From Sulfuricurvum sp. (GTDB lineage: Bacteria > Campylobacterota > Campylobacteria > Campylobacterales > Sulfurimonadaceae): a DNA stretch of 32,971 bases. The translations under genes were made by a program, and so were the position numbers. Numbering within the stretch: the stretch's first letter is position 1; every line of letters begins with the position of its first letter. Under the pieces are notes generated by a model that saw only the letters and a program-made list of their open reading frames with translations, searched no databases and had not been told where the DNA came from. The DNA is taken from the NCBI GenBank assembly GCA_003245815.1, contig QKCD01000094.1, positions 1 through 32,971 of the forward strand, given 5' to 3'. This document shows, one piece after another, positions 8,585 through 16,959 of this stretch.

Positions 8585-8590
8585 ATTATA
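8585..8590 (-). promoter_or_regulatory. -10 element candidate for the Crp/FNR gene
   Basis: The minus strand shows TGCGCTATAAT, a perfect TATAAT with no convincing -35. It lies about 55 nt before the regulator ATG, between it and the hemerythrin stop, which suggests the regulator has its own sigma-70-type promoter. Confidence 0.4.
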
Positions 8591-8617
8591 GCGCAAAGCG
8601 CGGGGGCATGAACGGGG

Positions 8618-9040
8618 CTAGCAGGCGCCTCCGCCGCAGGGTGCGGCGCCGTGGACGAGGTAGTTGGCCGTCACGGTGTCCATGGTCCGGATATGGGAGA
8701 CGATCCACTCGGGCAGTGTCTCGTCGATATAGTGCGCCAGCACGTCGAAGTCGTGCTTGTCGTTCCAGATCAGCAGCTGTATCCGCAGCTCCTGCAGGGC
8801 CCGCTCGTGTTCGGCCCGGTGCATCGGATAGGGCGGAAAGCCTCCCTCGCGCATCATCGCCTCTTCGGCGGTGAAATGTTCGACGGTATGCATGGCCAGC
8901 CGGTCCAGCAGCTGCGTCACCTGCCCCTGGTTTCCCTCGGCGATCGCTGCCGAAATCTTATTGATAAGGATCAGCTCCTCGAGATGCGTGTCGTTCATGG
9001 CGGCCAGGGCCACCAGCGGCAATTGTGTTTCGGTCATCAT
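8618..9040 (-). CDS. Bacteriohemerythrin-like di-iron protein
   Basis: The protein is 140 aa, a single hemerythrin four-helix bundle. The metal ligands appear in order: His in NDTHLEEL (about 17), HTVEHFTAEEAMM (HxxxE type, about 55), HRAEH (HxxxH, about 72-76) and HIRTMD (HxxxxD, about 117-122). The C-terminal CGGGAC tail could bind metal or form a disulfide. Family members bind O2 reversibly and act as O2 carriers, scavengers or sensors, which suits protection or O2 sensing near nitrogenase. The ORF-track start is too early. ATG 9040, with GGAGGAG upstream, is correct. An FNR/DNR-like box lies about 50-60 nt upstream. Confidence 0.88.
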   Translation of the reverse strand: MMTETQLPLVALAAMNDTHLEELILINKISAAIAEGNQGQVTQLLDRLAMHTVEHFTAEEAMMREGGFPPYPMHRAEHERALQELRIQLLIWNDKHDFDVLAHYIDETLPEWIVSHIRTMDTVTANYLVHGAAPCGGGAC

Positions 9041-9088
9041 GGTCGTCTCCTCCTGCCGAAACTCTACACCCCCGGCGGGGAATACGCA

Positions 9089-9102
9089 TTGATATAGGTC
9101 AA
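9089..9102 (-). promoter_or_regulatory. FNR/DNR-type box upstream of hemerythrin
   Basis: On the plus strand TTGATATAGGTCAA fits TTGAT-N4-GTCAA, the DNR/NNR form of the anaerobox, and is one base from the FNR palindrome TTGAT-N4-ATCAA. It is centred about 55 nt before the hemerythrin ATG. The Crp/FNR-family gene just downstream is a natural candidate to bind it. Confidence 0.5.
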
Positions 9103-9147
9103 GAGGGAAGCGAAAAAAAAGCGGGAGTGCCGGTAAGCAGCGGGGGC

Positions 9148-9654
9148 TCACTGCCCCAAGGGCAGGTTGCGGTAGTAGAGGTTCATCCGTGTCGGACGGA
9201 AGCCGCGGGCTTCATAGAAGGCCAGTGCGGGCGTGTTCGCCGTGTCCGCGGCGAGCTGGAGCCGGAGGTAGCCGCGTTCCGAGGCGAGGGCGGCGACGGC
9301 CTCGATCAGCAGGCTGCCCACGCCCATGCCACGGTACTCCGCGCTGACCACGACATCCTCGACCAGGCCGGCATAGCCCCCTTCTGCCGTGGAGACGACG
9401 CGCTGCAGCGTCGCCATGCCGATGATGCCGTTGCGGTGCTTGGCCACGAAGAGGTCCGAATGACGCTCCTGGAAGAGGAGTTTCAGCGCGCCGTACTGGC
9501 TTTCGAAATCGGCGGCATACTCCGTTTCGACGGCGAAGAGCTCCCCGACGAGCCGGGCCATGACACGCAGATCGTCGAAATGCGCCTTGCGGATGACGCA
9601 GGAGAAGGCCGGGGATGCCGGGGCGAGGTCGGGCTGCAGGGTTTTATGAGTCAC
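9148..9654 (-). CDS. GNAT-family N-acetyltransferase
   Basis: The protein is 168 aa from a GTG start at 9654 that overlaps the end of orf92 and has AAGGA just upstream. The longer ATG start in the track would overlap orf92 by about 80 nt. The acetyl-CoA pocket motif A is clear in VVVSAEYRGMGVGSLLIEA (RGxGxG type), and ALAFYEARGF near the C-terminus is the usual motif B. The substrate is unknown. It is the last gene of the nifB-nifV operon and is followed about 107 nt later by hemerythrin. A role in nitrogen fixation is suggested only by position. Confidence 0.82.
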   Translation of the reverse strand: MTHKTLQPDLAPASPAFSCVIRKAHFDDLRVMARLVGELFAVETEYAADFESQYGALKLLFQERHSDLFVAKHRNGIIGMATLQRVVSTAEGGYAGLVEDVVVSAEYRGMGVGSLLIEAVAALASERGYLRLQLAADTANTPALAFYEARGFRPTRMNLYYRNLPLGQ

Positions 9655-9922
9655 TTTTGAGTCCTTCGAGGAGGCGCGCCGTCCGGTCGTGGCGCAGCTG
9701 GATCTGGCGTTCGATCTCTTCATAGTCGAAGTTGCCGAAGTGGGCCATGTCGAAGAGCTTCGACAAAACGGCCCGGCAGCAGTTCTTGTCGCATTCGGTC
9801 ACCAGTTTTTTTGCTTTTTTGAAAGGCAGCGAAGTGTTCTGGAAGATCTCGATGGCGTCGGCGACGCACTTGTCGCCGCACTCGCAGATCTGCTGGGCGA
9901 GGATCTCTTCTTTGGATTTCAT
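9644..9922 (-). CDS. Small Cys-rich protein in the nif operon, unknown
   Basis: The protein is 92 aa. It has six cysteines in two clusters, ICECGDKC (13, 15, 19) and CDKNCC (44, 48, 49), embedded in helical sequence, with a hydrophilic C-terminal helix. The spacing could bind an Fe-S cluster or zinc, but no known ferredoxin pattern fits. GGGAG precedes the ATG. It lies 57 nt after the DUF683 gene and overlaps the following GNAT gene by 11 nt, so translation is probably coupled. I do not recognise a family. Confidence 0.75.
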   Translation of the reverse strand: MKSKEEILAQQICECGDKCVADAIEIFQNTSLPFKKAKKLVTECDKNCCRAVLSKLFDMAHFGNFDYEEIERQIQLRHDRTARLLEGLKSDS

Positions 9923-9979
9923 GACGTGCTCCCTGAACCCCGGTGAACCCGGACGGCGCCGGAAACGGCGCGTTGCGGG

Positions 9980-10174
9980 TTAGAGACCGTTCTCGGTCTT
10001 GTAGGTGTTGGCCTCTTCGACCGCCTGAACGAGCTGGGCGCTCAGATCGGGCATCTTCACATAATCCACCCAGAGGGTGTCTTCCACGATGTCATGGATC
10101 TGCGAGGCGATCTCGACCGCCTGGCGCTTCAGTTTGGCCAGCTCTTTTTTCTTCTCTTTGGTCTCTTCGGACAT
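9980..10174 (-). CDS. DUF683/Rop-like nif-associated small protein (CCE_0567 type)
   Basis: The protein is 64 aa from ATG 10174, with AAGGAG upstream; the ORF track's 158-aa version is over-extended. The sequence KKKELAKLKRQAVEIASQIH, followed by HDIVEDTLWVDYVKMPDLS, matches the two-helix DUF683 (PF05082) proteins found almost only in nitrogen-fixation operons. Family members form small helical dimers, and one is reported to bind metal. The exact function is unknown. It lies between feoA and orf92. Confidence 0.8.
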   Translation of the reverse strand: MSEETKEKKKELAKLKRQAVEIASQIHDIVEDTLWVDYVKMPDLSAQLVQAVEEANTYKTENGL

Positions 10175-10233
10175 AACAGGTTCTCCTTGGTTGTGGTTTG
10201 AAGCGATGCGCTTGTGCGGATGATGCCGCCTGC

Positions 10234-10458
10234 TCAGATCCGGTGTACCTCGATCTGCTGCGCTTCGTCTTTGCGCAGGGCGACCAGGGTACGGTTGATC
10301 ATGATCTGGACGGTGCTGCGGAACCAGCCGTAATGCTTGATCCGGATCTGGGAGCCGGCGGTAAGGCCCAGGATGCCGAGACGGCGTTTGAGCTCGCCCT
10401 CGACATTGACCGCGTCCACCGACAGCAGCTCGCCGACGTTCATCTGCAAAAGACACAT
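10234..10458 (-). CDS. feoA: FeoA-domain protein
   Basis: The protein is 74 aa. The SH3-like FeoA fold is recognisable: an N-terminal hydrophobic strand, then RRLGILGLTAGSQIRIK and a C-terminal TLVALRKDEAQQIEV. FeoA proteins normally assist the FeoB ferrous-iron permease. Here no feoB is adjacent, so a nif-specific iron-handling or regulatory role is plausible. ATG 10458 with AAGGAGCTGTCA is the preferred start (MCLLQMNVGELL). MNVGELL at 10443 is an alternative. A long hairpin lies just upstream. Confidence 0.82.
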   Translation of the reverse strand: MCLLQMNVGELLSVDAVNVEGELKRRLGILGLTAGSQIRIKHYGWFRSTVQIMINRTLVALRKDEAQQIEVHRI

Positions 10459-10470
10459 TGACAGCTCCTT

Positions 10471-10545
10471 AAGGTTCCCTGTGGGACACCTTTGGAACCC
10501 CTGCCCAAGGAGTGAAGAGAAAACGACAGGGGTTCCAAAGATGTC
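10471..10545 (-). promoter_or_regulatory. Long, possibly switching hairpin before feoA
   Basis: Arms TTTGGAACCCCTG (10491-10503) and CAGGGGTTCCAAA (10527-10539) are perfect 13-bp complements around a 23-nt loop, extended to about 18 of 19 pairs on the outside. A third segment containing GGTTCC (10473-10478) can pair with the same GGAACC, so two structures are mutually exclusive. It lies between the GNAT stop and the feoA ribosome binding site with no T-run. It could be an attenuator, a processing site or a stabiliser. Confidence 0.6.
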
Positions 10546-11371
10546 ACAGCGAGAATGCGTAGATATTCTCGAAGCGGACATCCCCGTTGCCGCCGCGCGA
10601 CATGTGGACGAAGCGCTGGCGGTTCTGGAAATGGTAACGTTCATACAGGTCGACGACGTGGGCCATGCCCAGCGGTACGTCGGCGACCACCTTTTTAAGA
10701 CCGCGGAAATAGAGGACGCCGCGCATCATCTTCTCCGCCTCCTCCTCGTGCCCTTCGCGCACCTGCCACGGTCCGAGGTAGACGTGGCGGGCGTTCACGA
10801 CGCTGGAGTGCTGAAAGCCGTTGGGCAGCGCGAACTTGAGCGAACTGTTGCGCTCCATCTCGTCGAAGAGGAAATCCATGCGGTCCTCGTTGAAGGTCTC
10901 CCGGTCGATGGCCGTGATGATCGCGTCGAAATTGCCGCTGTCGAGCTCCTTCGCGTGGGCGTTGGTAAAGTTGAACGGCGGGACTTTGCCGACGTTGACA
11001 AAGCGACCTACCTCCATCTTCGACTCGAACCCTTGCTCCTCGAAGAAGGGGACGAGCTGCGGGTTGGCGTGGAGGTAGATCCGCTCATACTCGCTGTGAA
11101 GCGCACCCATCAGGGTTTCGAAGAGGCGGCGGCCGATCCCCTGGCGCTGGAACCGCTCCCGCACCATGAAATACTTGATCATCGCCGAACGTTCGAATTC
11201 GATGGCCATGACGGCCCCGATGAGTTTCCCCTCCTCGTAAGCACCGTAACAGAGGTGGGGGGAGTGCATCATCATCAGTTTGACGTGGTACCCGTCGACC
11301 AGCCAGCCCACCTCTTCGGCGATGGCCACCAGTTCACTCACATCGGCGAATTTCAGCCATCCTATAAACAC
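10544..11371 (-). CDS. Two-domain GNAT acetyltransferase in the nif operon
   Basis: The protein is 275 aa. The N-terminal GNAT domain (about 1-140) has motif A in [19 protein letters not shown] (QGIGRR, about 92-110) and [12 protein letters not shown] as motif B. The C-terminal ~120 residues form a second GNAT-like or accessory domain without a clear acetyl-CoA motif. The start is GTG 11371, inside the nifV end (10-nt overlap), with GGGAGAG upstream. Overlap implies translational coupling to NifV. The substrate is unknown; a homocitrate or nitrogenase link is positional inference only. Confidence 0.8.
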   Translation of the reverse strand: MFIGWLKFADVSELVAIAEEVGWLVDGYHVKLMMMHSPHLCYGAYEEGKLIGAVMAIEFERSAMIKYFMVRERFQRQGIGRRLFETLMGALHSEYERIYLHANPQLVPFFEEQGFESKMEVGRFVNVGKVPPFNFTNAHAKELDSGNFDAIITAIDRETFNEDRMDFLFDEMERNSSLKFALPNGFQHSSVVNARHVYLGPWQVREGHEEEAEKMMRGVLYFRGLKKVVADVPLGMAHVVDLYERYHFQNRQRFVHMSRGGNGDVRFENIYAFSL

Positions 11372-12477
11372 AGGCTCTCCCTGTAGAGCGTCACCAGTTC
11401 CGCATCGTCAAGGACGCGCTTGCGGGAGGTGACGATCTCGCGGATGCGCGGCAGCAGGTGCTGCAGCGCATGTTTCTCCGCGGAGATGCCCAGCTGTTTG
11501 AGATGGTAGAGGATCGTTCCCGTACCCGAGTGTTTGCCGATCGGGAAGGCGCGTTCGCACCCCACCTCTTCGGCATCGAAGGGTTCGTAGGCCCGGCCGT
11601 TCTTCATCATGCCGTCGGCGTGGACCCCGCTCTCGTGGGCGAAGATCCGTTCCCCGATGATCGGGGCGTTGGGCGCAAGTGCCATGCCCGCGGCGTTGGC
11701 GACGGTCGTCACCAGGTTGCGCATCCCAAGCGCGTCGGTCGGACGCGCCTGGCCATAAAGATGCTTCAGGGCCATGGAAATCTGTTCGAAGGAGGCGTTC
11801 CCGGCCCGTTCACCCAGCCCGATGACCGTCGTGTTGACGCTGACCGCCCCCGCGTCGATACCGCTGAGGGCGTTGGCGTTGGCAAGACCGAAATCGTTAT
11901 GCGTATGCATTTCGATGGGAAGGAGTGCCATCGCTGCCAGACCGCTGATCGTCTCATAGGTCTGCGTCGGCGTCATGATGCCGACGGTGTCGCAGTAACG
12001 GAATCGGTCGGCACCCAGTTCCCGGCCGAGGCGCATCACCTCGGCGATAAAAGCGTCCGATCCGCGGGAGCTGTCCTCGCCGCCGATGCAGACGAAGCAC
12101 CCCTCGCGTTTGGCGGCGAGAATCACCGCCTCGAGGTCGCGGAGCATCCGCTCCCGGTCGCCGCCGAACTTGACGTCGATCAGGATGTCGGAGACGGGAA
12201 TAGAGAGGTCGACGGCTTTGACACCACACGCCAGAGAGGCTTCGAGATCGCGCATCTTCGCGCGGTTCCAGGTCATCATGCGCACATCCAGGCCGAGGCC
12301 CAGCAGCTCCTTGATGTCTTCCTGTTCACGCGTCCCCATGGCGGGGATGCCGATCTCGAGCTCGTCGGCGCCGCAGGCCGCAAGGCCGCAGGCGATGGCG
12401 AGCTTCTCCTCGGTGTTGAAGGCGACGTAGGGAGCCTGCTCCCCGTCACGCAGCGTGGTATCGTTGATCAGCGCCAT
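11362..12477 (-). CDS. nifV: Homocitrate synthase
   Basis: The protein is 371 aa. It condenses acetyl-CoA and 2-oxoglutarate to R-homocitrate, the organic ligand of FeMo-co. TIM-barrel HMGL-like family motifs are seen: [12 protein letters not shown] (5-16), the metal-binding [14 protein letters not shown] at about 192-205, and GLGERAGNA. The DGEQAP start and nif location favour NifV over LeuA. GAGAGG precedes the ATG. It lies 85 nt after nifB, across two small hairpins, and overlaps the downstream GNAT gene. Confidence 0.95.
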   Translation of the reverse strand: MALINDTTLRDGEQAPYVAFNTEEKLAIACGLAACGADELEIGIPAMGTREQEDIKELLGLGLDVRMMTWNRAKMRDLEASLACGVKAVDLSIPVSDILIDVKFGGDRERMLRDLEAVILAAKREGCFVCIGGEDSSRGSDAFIAEVMRLGRELGADRFRYCDTVGIMTPTQTYETISGLAAMALLPIEMHTHNDFGLANANALSGIDAGAVSVNTTVIGLGERAGNASFEQISMALKHLYGQARPTDALGMRNLVTTVANAAGMALAPNAPIIGERIFAHESGVHADGMMKNGRAYEPFDAEEVGCERAFPIGKHSGTGTILYHLKQLGISAEKHALQHLLPRIREIVTSRKRVLDDAELVTLYRESLCL

Positions 12478-12504
12478 TGAAAACCTCTCTTTCCATCCTG
12501 CCGA

Positions 12505-12552
12505 CCGCTACACAGCGGCCAGCGAAAGCTGCCTGGGTCTCGCTCAGGCAGC
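12505..12552 (-). other. Two hairpins between nifB and nifV
   Basis: GCTGCCTG/CAGGCAGC (12528-12552) is a perfect 8-bp stem with a 9-nt loop, and CCGCT/AGCGG (12505-12518) is a smaller stem. The minus-strand sequence after the larger stem has only a short T-run, so partial attenuation or mRNA processing between nifB and nifV is more likely than full termination. Confidence 0.5.
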
Positions 12553-12562
12553 GACAACTAAA

Positions 12563-13996
12563 CTAGTTCGCCTCTTTCTCCGCGGCTTCCATCTCCTCGG
12601 GGAGATTGAAGTACTTGCGCGTCGCCTTGAGGACGGATGCCTCGATCGGCTGGAAGGCGTAGCTCTGGTCGGCGATGAGGCCGGCCGCGGCGAGGTCGTT
12701 CTGCGGACAACCGCCGATCTTCGCCGTCAGGATGAGCTTACAATCCTTGAGCTTCTCAAGGATCGGCTGCAGCGGGTTGGTCCCGTCGGGGCCGGCACAG
12801 TACTCGTAATCCACCTTGCGGTGGTGGATAAAGCGGATACCGCGGTCACCGGCCTCGTAGACCAGGAACTCCTTGACGGAACCGAAGTGCTGGTTGATCA
12901 TCCCTTCGCCCATCGTCGTGACGGCGACGAGGATCGTCTGTCCGTCGGAGCTGAGCTCCGCCTTCTCCTTGCGGACCCGTTCGTTCGCCTGGTCGAGGAA
13001 GAAGCGGAACTCCTCGATCTTCGCCTGGGCATCCTGGCGGCCGGCGAGATCGTAATGCTCTTCGAGCGCCTCGAAAGACATGGCGGCAAAGCGGTCCTTG
13101 GTGAATTCCGCACCGCGGTCCTCACCGATGAGGCCGACGGCGTCGGCGCGGCACTGGCGGCAGTGCTGCATCAGTTTCATATCCATGCCGCACGCTTCCT
13201 GGGCCTCCATCTGCTGCTGGTCGGTCGCGCTCGGGATGCCGTCGAGACCGAACTTCGTGCCGAACTCCGGCTCGGAGATGATCGGCATGATGTTGTGGAG
13301 GAAGACGCCGATCTCTTTGAGCTTCTTGGAAACTTCCGGCAGGTGCTTGTCGTTGATACCCGGGATCAAAACGGAGTTCGCCTTGATCAGGATCCCGTTC
13401 TCGACACACTTCTTCATCCCCTCAAGCTGACGCTCGAGCAGGATCTGCGCCGCTTCCTTGCCGTAGTAGCGCTTGTTGTTGTAGAAGATCCACGGGTAGA
13501 TCTGGGAACCGATCTCTCCCGTCGTGTCGACCGTATTGATCGTGACGGTCACGTGGTCGATGTCGTACTTGACCATCTCGTCGACGAACTTCGGCAGCTC
13601 GAGGCCGTTGGTCGAGAGACAGAGTTTCAGGTCGGGCGCCTTTTCGCGGACGAGGCGGAAGGTCTCGAAGGTACGCTCCGGGTTGGCCAGGGCATCGCCC
13701 GGTCCGGCGATCCCCAGAACGCTCATGCGCTGGACTTCGCCGCCGACGAACATGACCTTCTTCGCAGACTCTTCCGGAGTGAGGCGTTCGCTGGTGACAC
13801 CGGGACGGCTCTCGTTCGAGCAGTCGTATTTCCGGTTACAGTAGTTGCACTGAATGTTACAAGCCGGTGCGACGGCGACATGGATACGGGCGTAGTGGTG
13901 GTGCGCCCCTTCGCTGTAACAGGGGTGGTTGTGGATCTTCTCCTGGATATCGTCCGGGAGGAAGGCTTCCGCAGGATTACTTGAACTGCAGCTCAT
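12563..13996 (-). CDS. nifB: FeMo-cofactor biosynthesis radical SAM protein
   Basis: The protein is 477 aa. It builds the 8Fe-9S-C NifB-co precursor. The radical SAM cluster motif is in CNIQCNYCNRKYDCS (CxxxCxxC, about 48-55). The NifB N-terminal HPCYSEGAHHHYARIH, the downstream AGPGDALANPE and the CRQCRADAVG motif are all present. The C-terminal ~110 residues (from about 350, ILVAVTTMGEG… and TAKIGGCPQND) form a NifX-like domain, so this is the two-domain form. AAGGAG precedes the ATG. It is the first gene of the minus-strand assembly operon and has a sigma-54 promoter candidate upstream. Confidence 0.97.
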   Translation of the reverse strand: MSCSSSNPAEAFLPDDIQEKIHNHPCYSEGAHHHYARIHVAVAPACNIQCNYCNRKYDCSNESRPGVTSERLTPEESAKKVMFVGGEVQRMSVLGIAGPGDALANPERTFETFRLVREKAPDLKLCLSTNGLELPKFVDEMVKYDIDHVTVTINTVDTTGEIGSQIYPWIFYNNKRYYGKEAAQILLERQLEGMKKCVENGILIKANSVLIPGINDKHLPEVSKKLKEIGVFLHNIMPIISEPEFGTKFGLDGIPSATDQQQMEAQEACGMDMKLMQHCRQCRADAVGLIGEDRGAEFTKDRFAAMSFEALEEHYDLAGRQDAQAKIEEFRFFLDQANERVRKEKAELSSDGQTILVAVTTMGEGMINQHFGSVKEFLVYEAGDRGIRFIHHRKVDYEYCAGPDGTNPLQPILEKLKDCKLILTAKIGGCPQNDLAAAGLIADQSYAFQPIEASVLKATRKYFNLPEEMEAAEKEAN

Positions 13997-14077
13997 TTTA
14001 GCTCCTTATTATGAAGATAGTATGGAATTCAAATGACCTTGCATCATGTAGCTACAATCATTTCTTGCGACAGGGAT

Positions 14078-14093
14078 TGCAACTGGTATTCCA
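14078..14093 (-). promoter_or_regulatory. Sigma-54 promoter candidate of nifB
   Basis: The minus strand reads TGGAATACCAGTTGCA. TGG and TTGCA match the RpoN -24/-12 consensus, with the required 10 nt between GG and GC. The GC lies about 83 nt before the nifB ATG, the same distance as at nifH. Confidence 0.65.
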
Positions 14094-14124
14094 AGGGTGC
14101 GGCGCCCTTATAACGGGCGTAATG

Positions 14125-14160
14125 GACAAAAGGGGACGTTTTTGTCGCACGTCGGCGACA
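14125..14160. promoter_or_regulatory. Candidate enhancer sites upstream of nifB
   Basis: GACAAAA (14125-14131) and TTTTGTC (14140-14146) form an inverted repeat like that at nifH. TGTC-N10-GACA (14143-14160) is a second arrangement, and the same spacing occurs upstream of the porin-mod promoter. They lie about 60-95 nt upstream of the predicted transcription start, a usual distance for a sigma-54 activator. The classical NifA site TGT-N10-ACA was not found. Confidence 0.4.
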
Positions 14161-14178
14161 GGATGGGAGTGCTCCGGG

Positions 14179-16959
14179 TCAGATCCCGGCGCGGGGGATG
14201 GAGAAGAGGTAGCCCTGGGAGTAGGCAACGCCGAGCCCGACCAGTATCTCGAAGACGGCCTCATCCTCGACGAACTCCGCGACGACTTCGATCCCCTTCT
14301 TCCGGGCGAAGTGGAGGATGCTCTCGACGATATAGCGCTGGTCGTCGCTGACGGTGATGTTCTTGATCAGCGAGCCGTCGATCTTCAGGTAGTCGACGTC
14401 AAGCCGGCTCAGGTAGCTGAAATTCGAATACCCCGTGCCGAAATCGTCGATGGCGATCTTGCAGCCGCAGCCGCGCACCCGTTTGATAAAGGCGGCGACC
14501 TCGTCGAAACTCTCGATCCCCTCCGACTCGACGATCTCAAAAACGAGCCGGTTCGCGGCCGGCGAGCGCTCGATCGACGCGTAGATGAAGTCACGGGTCG
14601 TCTCCGAGAGGATGTCCTGCAGCGCCAGGTTGAGCGAGAACTCGCACGACTGCGCCTCGAAAAAGGCGAGCGTCTTGGCGACCATGACGCGCGTCAGCTG
14701 CTCGTAGAGCTTCGATTTCTTCGCATGTTCAATAAAGTGGAAAGGGGTCAGCACGCTGCCATCGCGGTCGATGAGCCGGATCAGCGCCTCGTACTTGACA
14801 ATGCGCCGGGTGGCGTTGTCGATGATCCCCTGGAAATAGGGAACGATGCGGTCCTCCTCGATCGCCGCGCGGATCGTCTCGGCCATGACGATGTTGTTGC
14901 GGCTCTTCAGCGCCAGGTCCCGGTTATCGTCAAAGAAGACGACCTTCGCCTGCTGCGCCTTCGCCTCCTTGAGGGCGACATGGGCCATGTTGTAGACGCC
15001 CCCGGCTTCGGCGAAGGCAACGCCCGCGGAGAGGTGGACGGTGACGCCGAATCCCCCGATATCGAAGCTCTCGTGTTCCATCATGCCGATATAGTCGAAG
15101 AGGTCCATCCGGCAGCGGTTCTCGAACTCCGACTCCGTACAGAGGTAGGCGAATTCGTCGCCGGTGATGCGGTAGAGCTTCCCGCTCTGCAGCAGCCCCT
15201 TGAAGCGTTTCGCAAAGGCACGCAGCAGCTTATCCCCCGTCTCGAAACCGAAAAAGTCGTTGATGTCCGAGAAACGGTCGATATTGAAGAGGACCAGTCC
15301 GCAGCGCTCCGCCATCTCCTGCAGATCCTCGAAGAGCGCCGTGCGGTTTTTCAGCCCGGTCAGCGTGTCCCGGCGCTGGCGCTGGATGATCTGCTCTTTC
15401 TCCACCAGGTCCGTAACGTCCGTACTCGCCGCAATATACTCGACGATGGCGCCGTTGTCGTCAAAAATCGGGACGACGACCGACTTGATATAGTAATCCC
15501 GCCCCCCCTTGGTCCGGTTGCGGAAGGTCTCCTTCCAGACCCTGCCCGCGGTGATCGTCTGCCAGAGCCCCTTGAAAAGTTCCTGGGGCGTGTCGGGGTG
15601 GCGGACAATATTGTGCGAATTACCCAGCAGTTCGCTGCGGCTGTAGCCCGAAATCGTACAAAATGCGTCGTTGACGTAGGTGATGCGCCCCTCCGCATCG
15701 CTCTTGGAAACGATGGCGCTCTCGTCGAGCACCATCTTGTACTGGTCGAGGAAGGTGATGGTCTCATCGAGCTCTCCCTGGGTGACGTTGACCAGGTGGG
15801 TGAGGGATTTGAGCATCGTGTGGTGGTAGTCGCGCGCCGAGCGTCCTGCGCCCTCGGGCAGCCCCGCCGACTCGCTCAGAGAAAGGGTCGTCGTCGTCAC
15901 GTTGAGCAGCTGGGTCTCGGCGCTGGTGTGGAAAAACTCCCCGTAGGTGAAGAAACCCGCCGTCGGCGCGATCTCGTTGAAGAGGCCGAACTCGTAGTTG
16001 AGCTGCTCCTGGAAGAAGAGCTTCCGGACCGAACAGGAGTAGATGTAGGTCGCTTCCACCGGCTGCGCGGCGATAAGATCGCGGACATCCGCCGCGTGGT
16101 TAAGCACCTCCTCGACGTTGCCGATGGCGAAGCGGACCCGGTCCCCCGCCCTGAAGTGGCCCGCGTAGACGAAGGCGCCCTCCTCCGTCTTAGCGACGGG
16201 GGCCCGTGCGACCCGGATACCATCGACGATCTTCACCAGCGGGAACTCGATCGCCCCCGCCGGTACCCGTTCGACAGTCTCCGGCCCCAGGTAGTGGCTG
16301 TAGAGCTCCTCGATCGGCCGGCCGTCGATCTCGTAGATGACGTTTTTGTCGGCACGGGTGACGACCATCTCTTTGCCGATCGGGGTCCAGTAAAGCGAAT
16401 AGGCGTTGTGCACCTGCAGCACGTCGCTCTCCAGCGCCGCGACGACCACCCCGTCGTCGTGGATGGTCGTCCCCTCGATGACGTAGGTACGGGTAAAGGT
16501 GAGGTCGTCCCCGGCGTTGCCCCCGGCCACCATCACGTCACCGCGCACCGAGTCGAACCCCTCCAGGAAGGATTCGGTATCGCCACGCAACCCCTCCCCG
16601 AAGACAATGCACGCCTTCGTCCGGTCCGTCAGGACCGCCTGCGCGGCCTCCACGCCTCTTTCGAAGCCCGCCTCCGGGAAGTAGAAACTGCGGACTTCCG
16701 TCCCCTCGAAGAGGGAGAAGGCGATCACGATGGAGCCCGAGCTCATCACGCCGTCCATGATCTCGCCGGCCGTCGTCGCCCCGATCACCACCGCGTCGGG
16801 CAGCAATTCGGCAAGTTGCCGCAGTACCGGGATCATGGCCGTTTTATCCATCACCCCGCTGAAGAGCTGGACCAGGACCGTCGCATCGGCGGGTACCGAT
16901 TCGCGGACTACGGTTTCCAGGGCTTCGGGGGATTCGTACCTATGGTTGATCAGGCGCAT
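14179..16959 (-). CDS. FIST-PAS-GGDEF-EAL cyclic-di-GMP signalling protein
   Basis: The protein is 926 aa with no membrane segment, so it is cytoplasmic. An N-terminal FIST sensory region (about 20-370, e.g. VVIGATTAGEIMDG and YIYSCSVRKLFF) is thought in this family to bind small ligands such as amino acids. A PAS domain follows (about 415-525, VNDAFCTISGYSRSELLG). The GGDEF domain reads RITGDEF, with a T in the first position and no RxxD I-site. The C-terminal EAL domain keeps YEALIRL, SLNLALQ, FEIVESE, AIDDFGTGYSN, LKIDGSLIK and YSQGYLF, so phosphodiesterase activity is likely; cyclase activity is uncertain. It lies between nifB and nifX but has no strong ribosome binding site. A nif link is positional. 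Confidence 0.9.
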   Translation of the reverse strand: MRLINHRYESPEALETVVRESVPADATVLVQLFSGVMDKTAMIPVLRQLAELLPDAVVIGATTAGEIMDGVMSSGSIVIAFSLFEGTEVRSFYFPEAGFERGVEAAQAVLTDRTKACIVFGEGLRGDTESFLEGFDSVRGDVMVAGGNAGDDLTFTRTYVIEGTTIHDDGVVVAALESDVLQVHNAYSLYWTPIGKEMVVTRADKNVIYEIDGRPIEELYSHYLGPETVERVPAGAIEFPLVKIVDGIRVARAPVAKTEEGAFVYAGHFRAGDRVRFAIGNVEEVLNHAADVRDLIAAQPVEATYIYSCSVRKLFFQEQLNYEFGLFNEIAPTAGFFTYGEFFHTSAETQLLNVTTTTLSLSESAGLPEGAGRSARDYHHTMLKSLTHLVNVTQGELDETITFLDQYKMVLDESAIVSKSDAEGRITYVNDAFCTISGYSRSELLGNSHNIVRHPDTPQELFKGLWQTITAGRVWKETFRNRTKGGRDYYIKSVVVPIFDDNGAIVEYIAASTDVTDLVEKEQIIQRQRRDTLTGLKNRTALFEDLQEMAERCGLVLFNIDRFSDINDFFGFETGDKLLRAFAKRFKGLLQSGKLYRITGDEFAYLCTESEFENRCRMDLFDYIGMMEHESFDIGGFGVTVHLSAGVAFAEAGGVYNMAHVALKEAKAQQAKVVFFDDNRDLALKSRNNIVMAETIRAAIEEDRIVPYFQGIIDNATRRIVKYEALIRLIDRDGSVLTPFHFIEHAKKSKLYEQLTRVMVAKTLAFFEAQSCEFSLNLALQDILSETTRDFIYASIERSPAANRLVFEIVESEGIESFDEVAAFIKRVRGCGCKIAIDDFGTGYSNFSYLSRLDVDYLKIDGSLIKNITVSDDQRYIVESILHFARKKGIEVVAEFVEDEAVFEILVGLGVAYSQGYLFSIPRAGI

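Noticed and set aside
12455-13984. 509-aa plus-strand ORF
   Set aside because: It is the antisense of nifB, which has intact radical SAM and NifB motifs on the minus strand.
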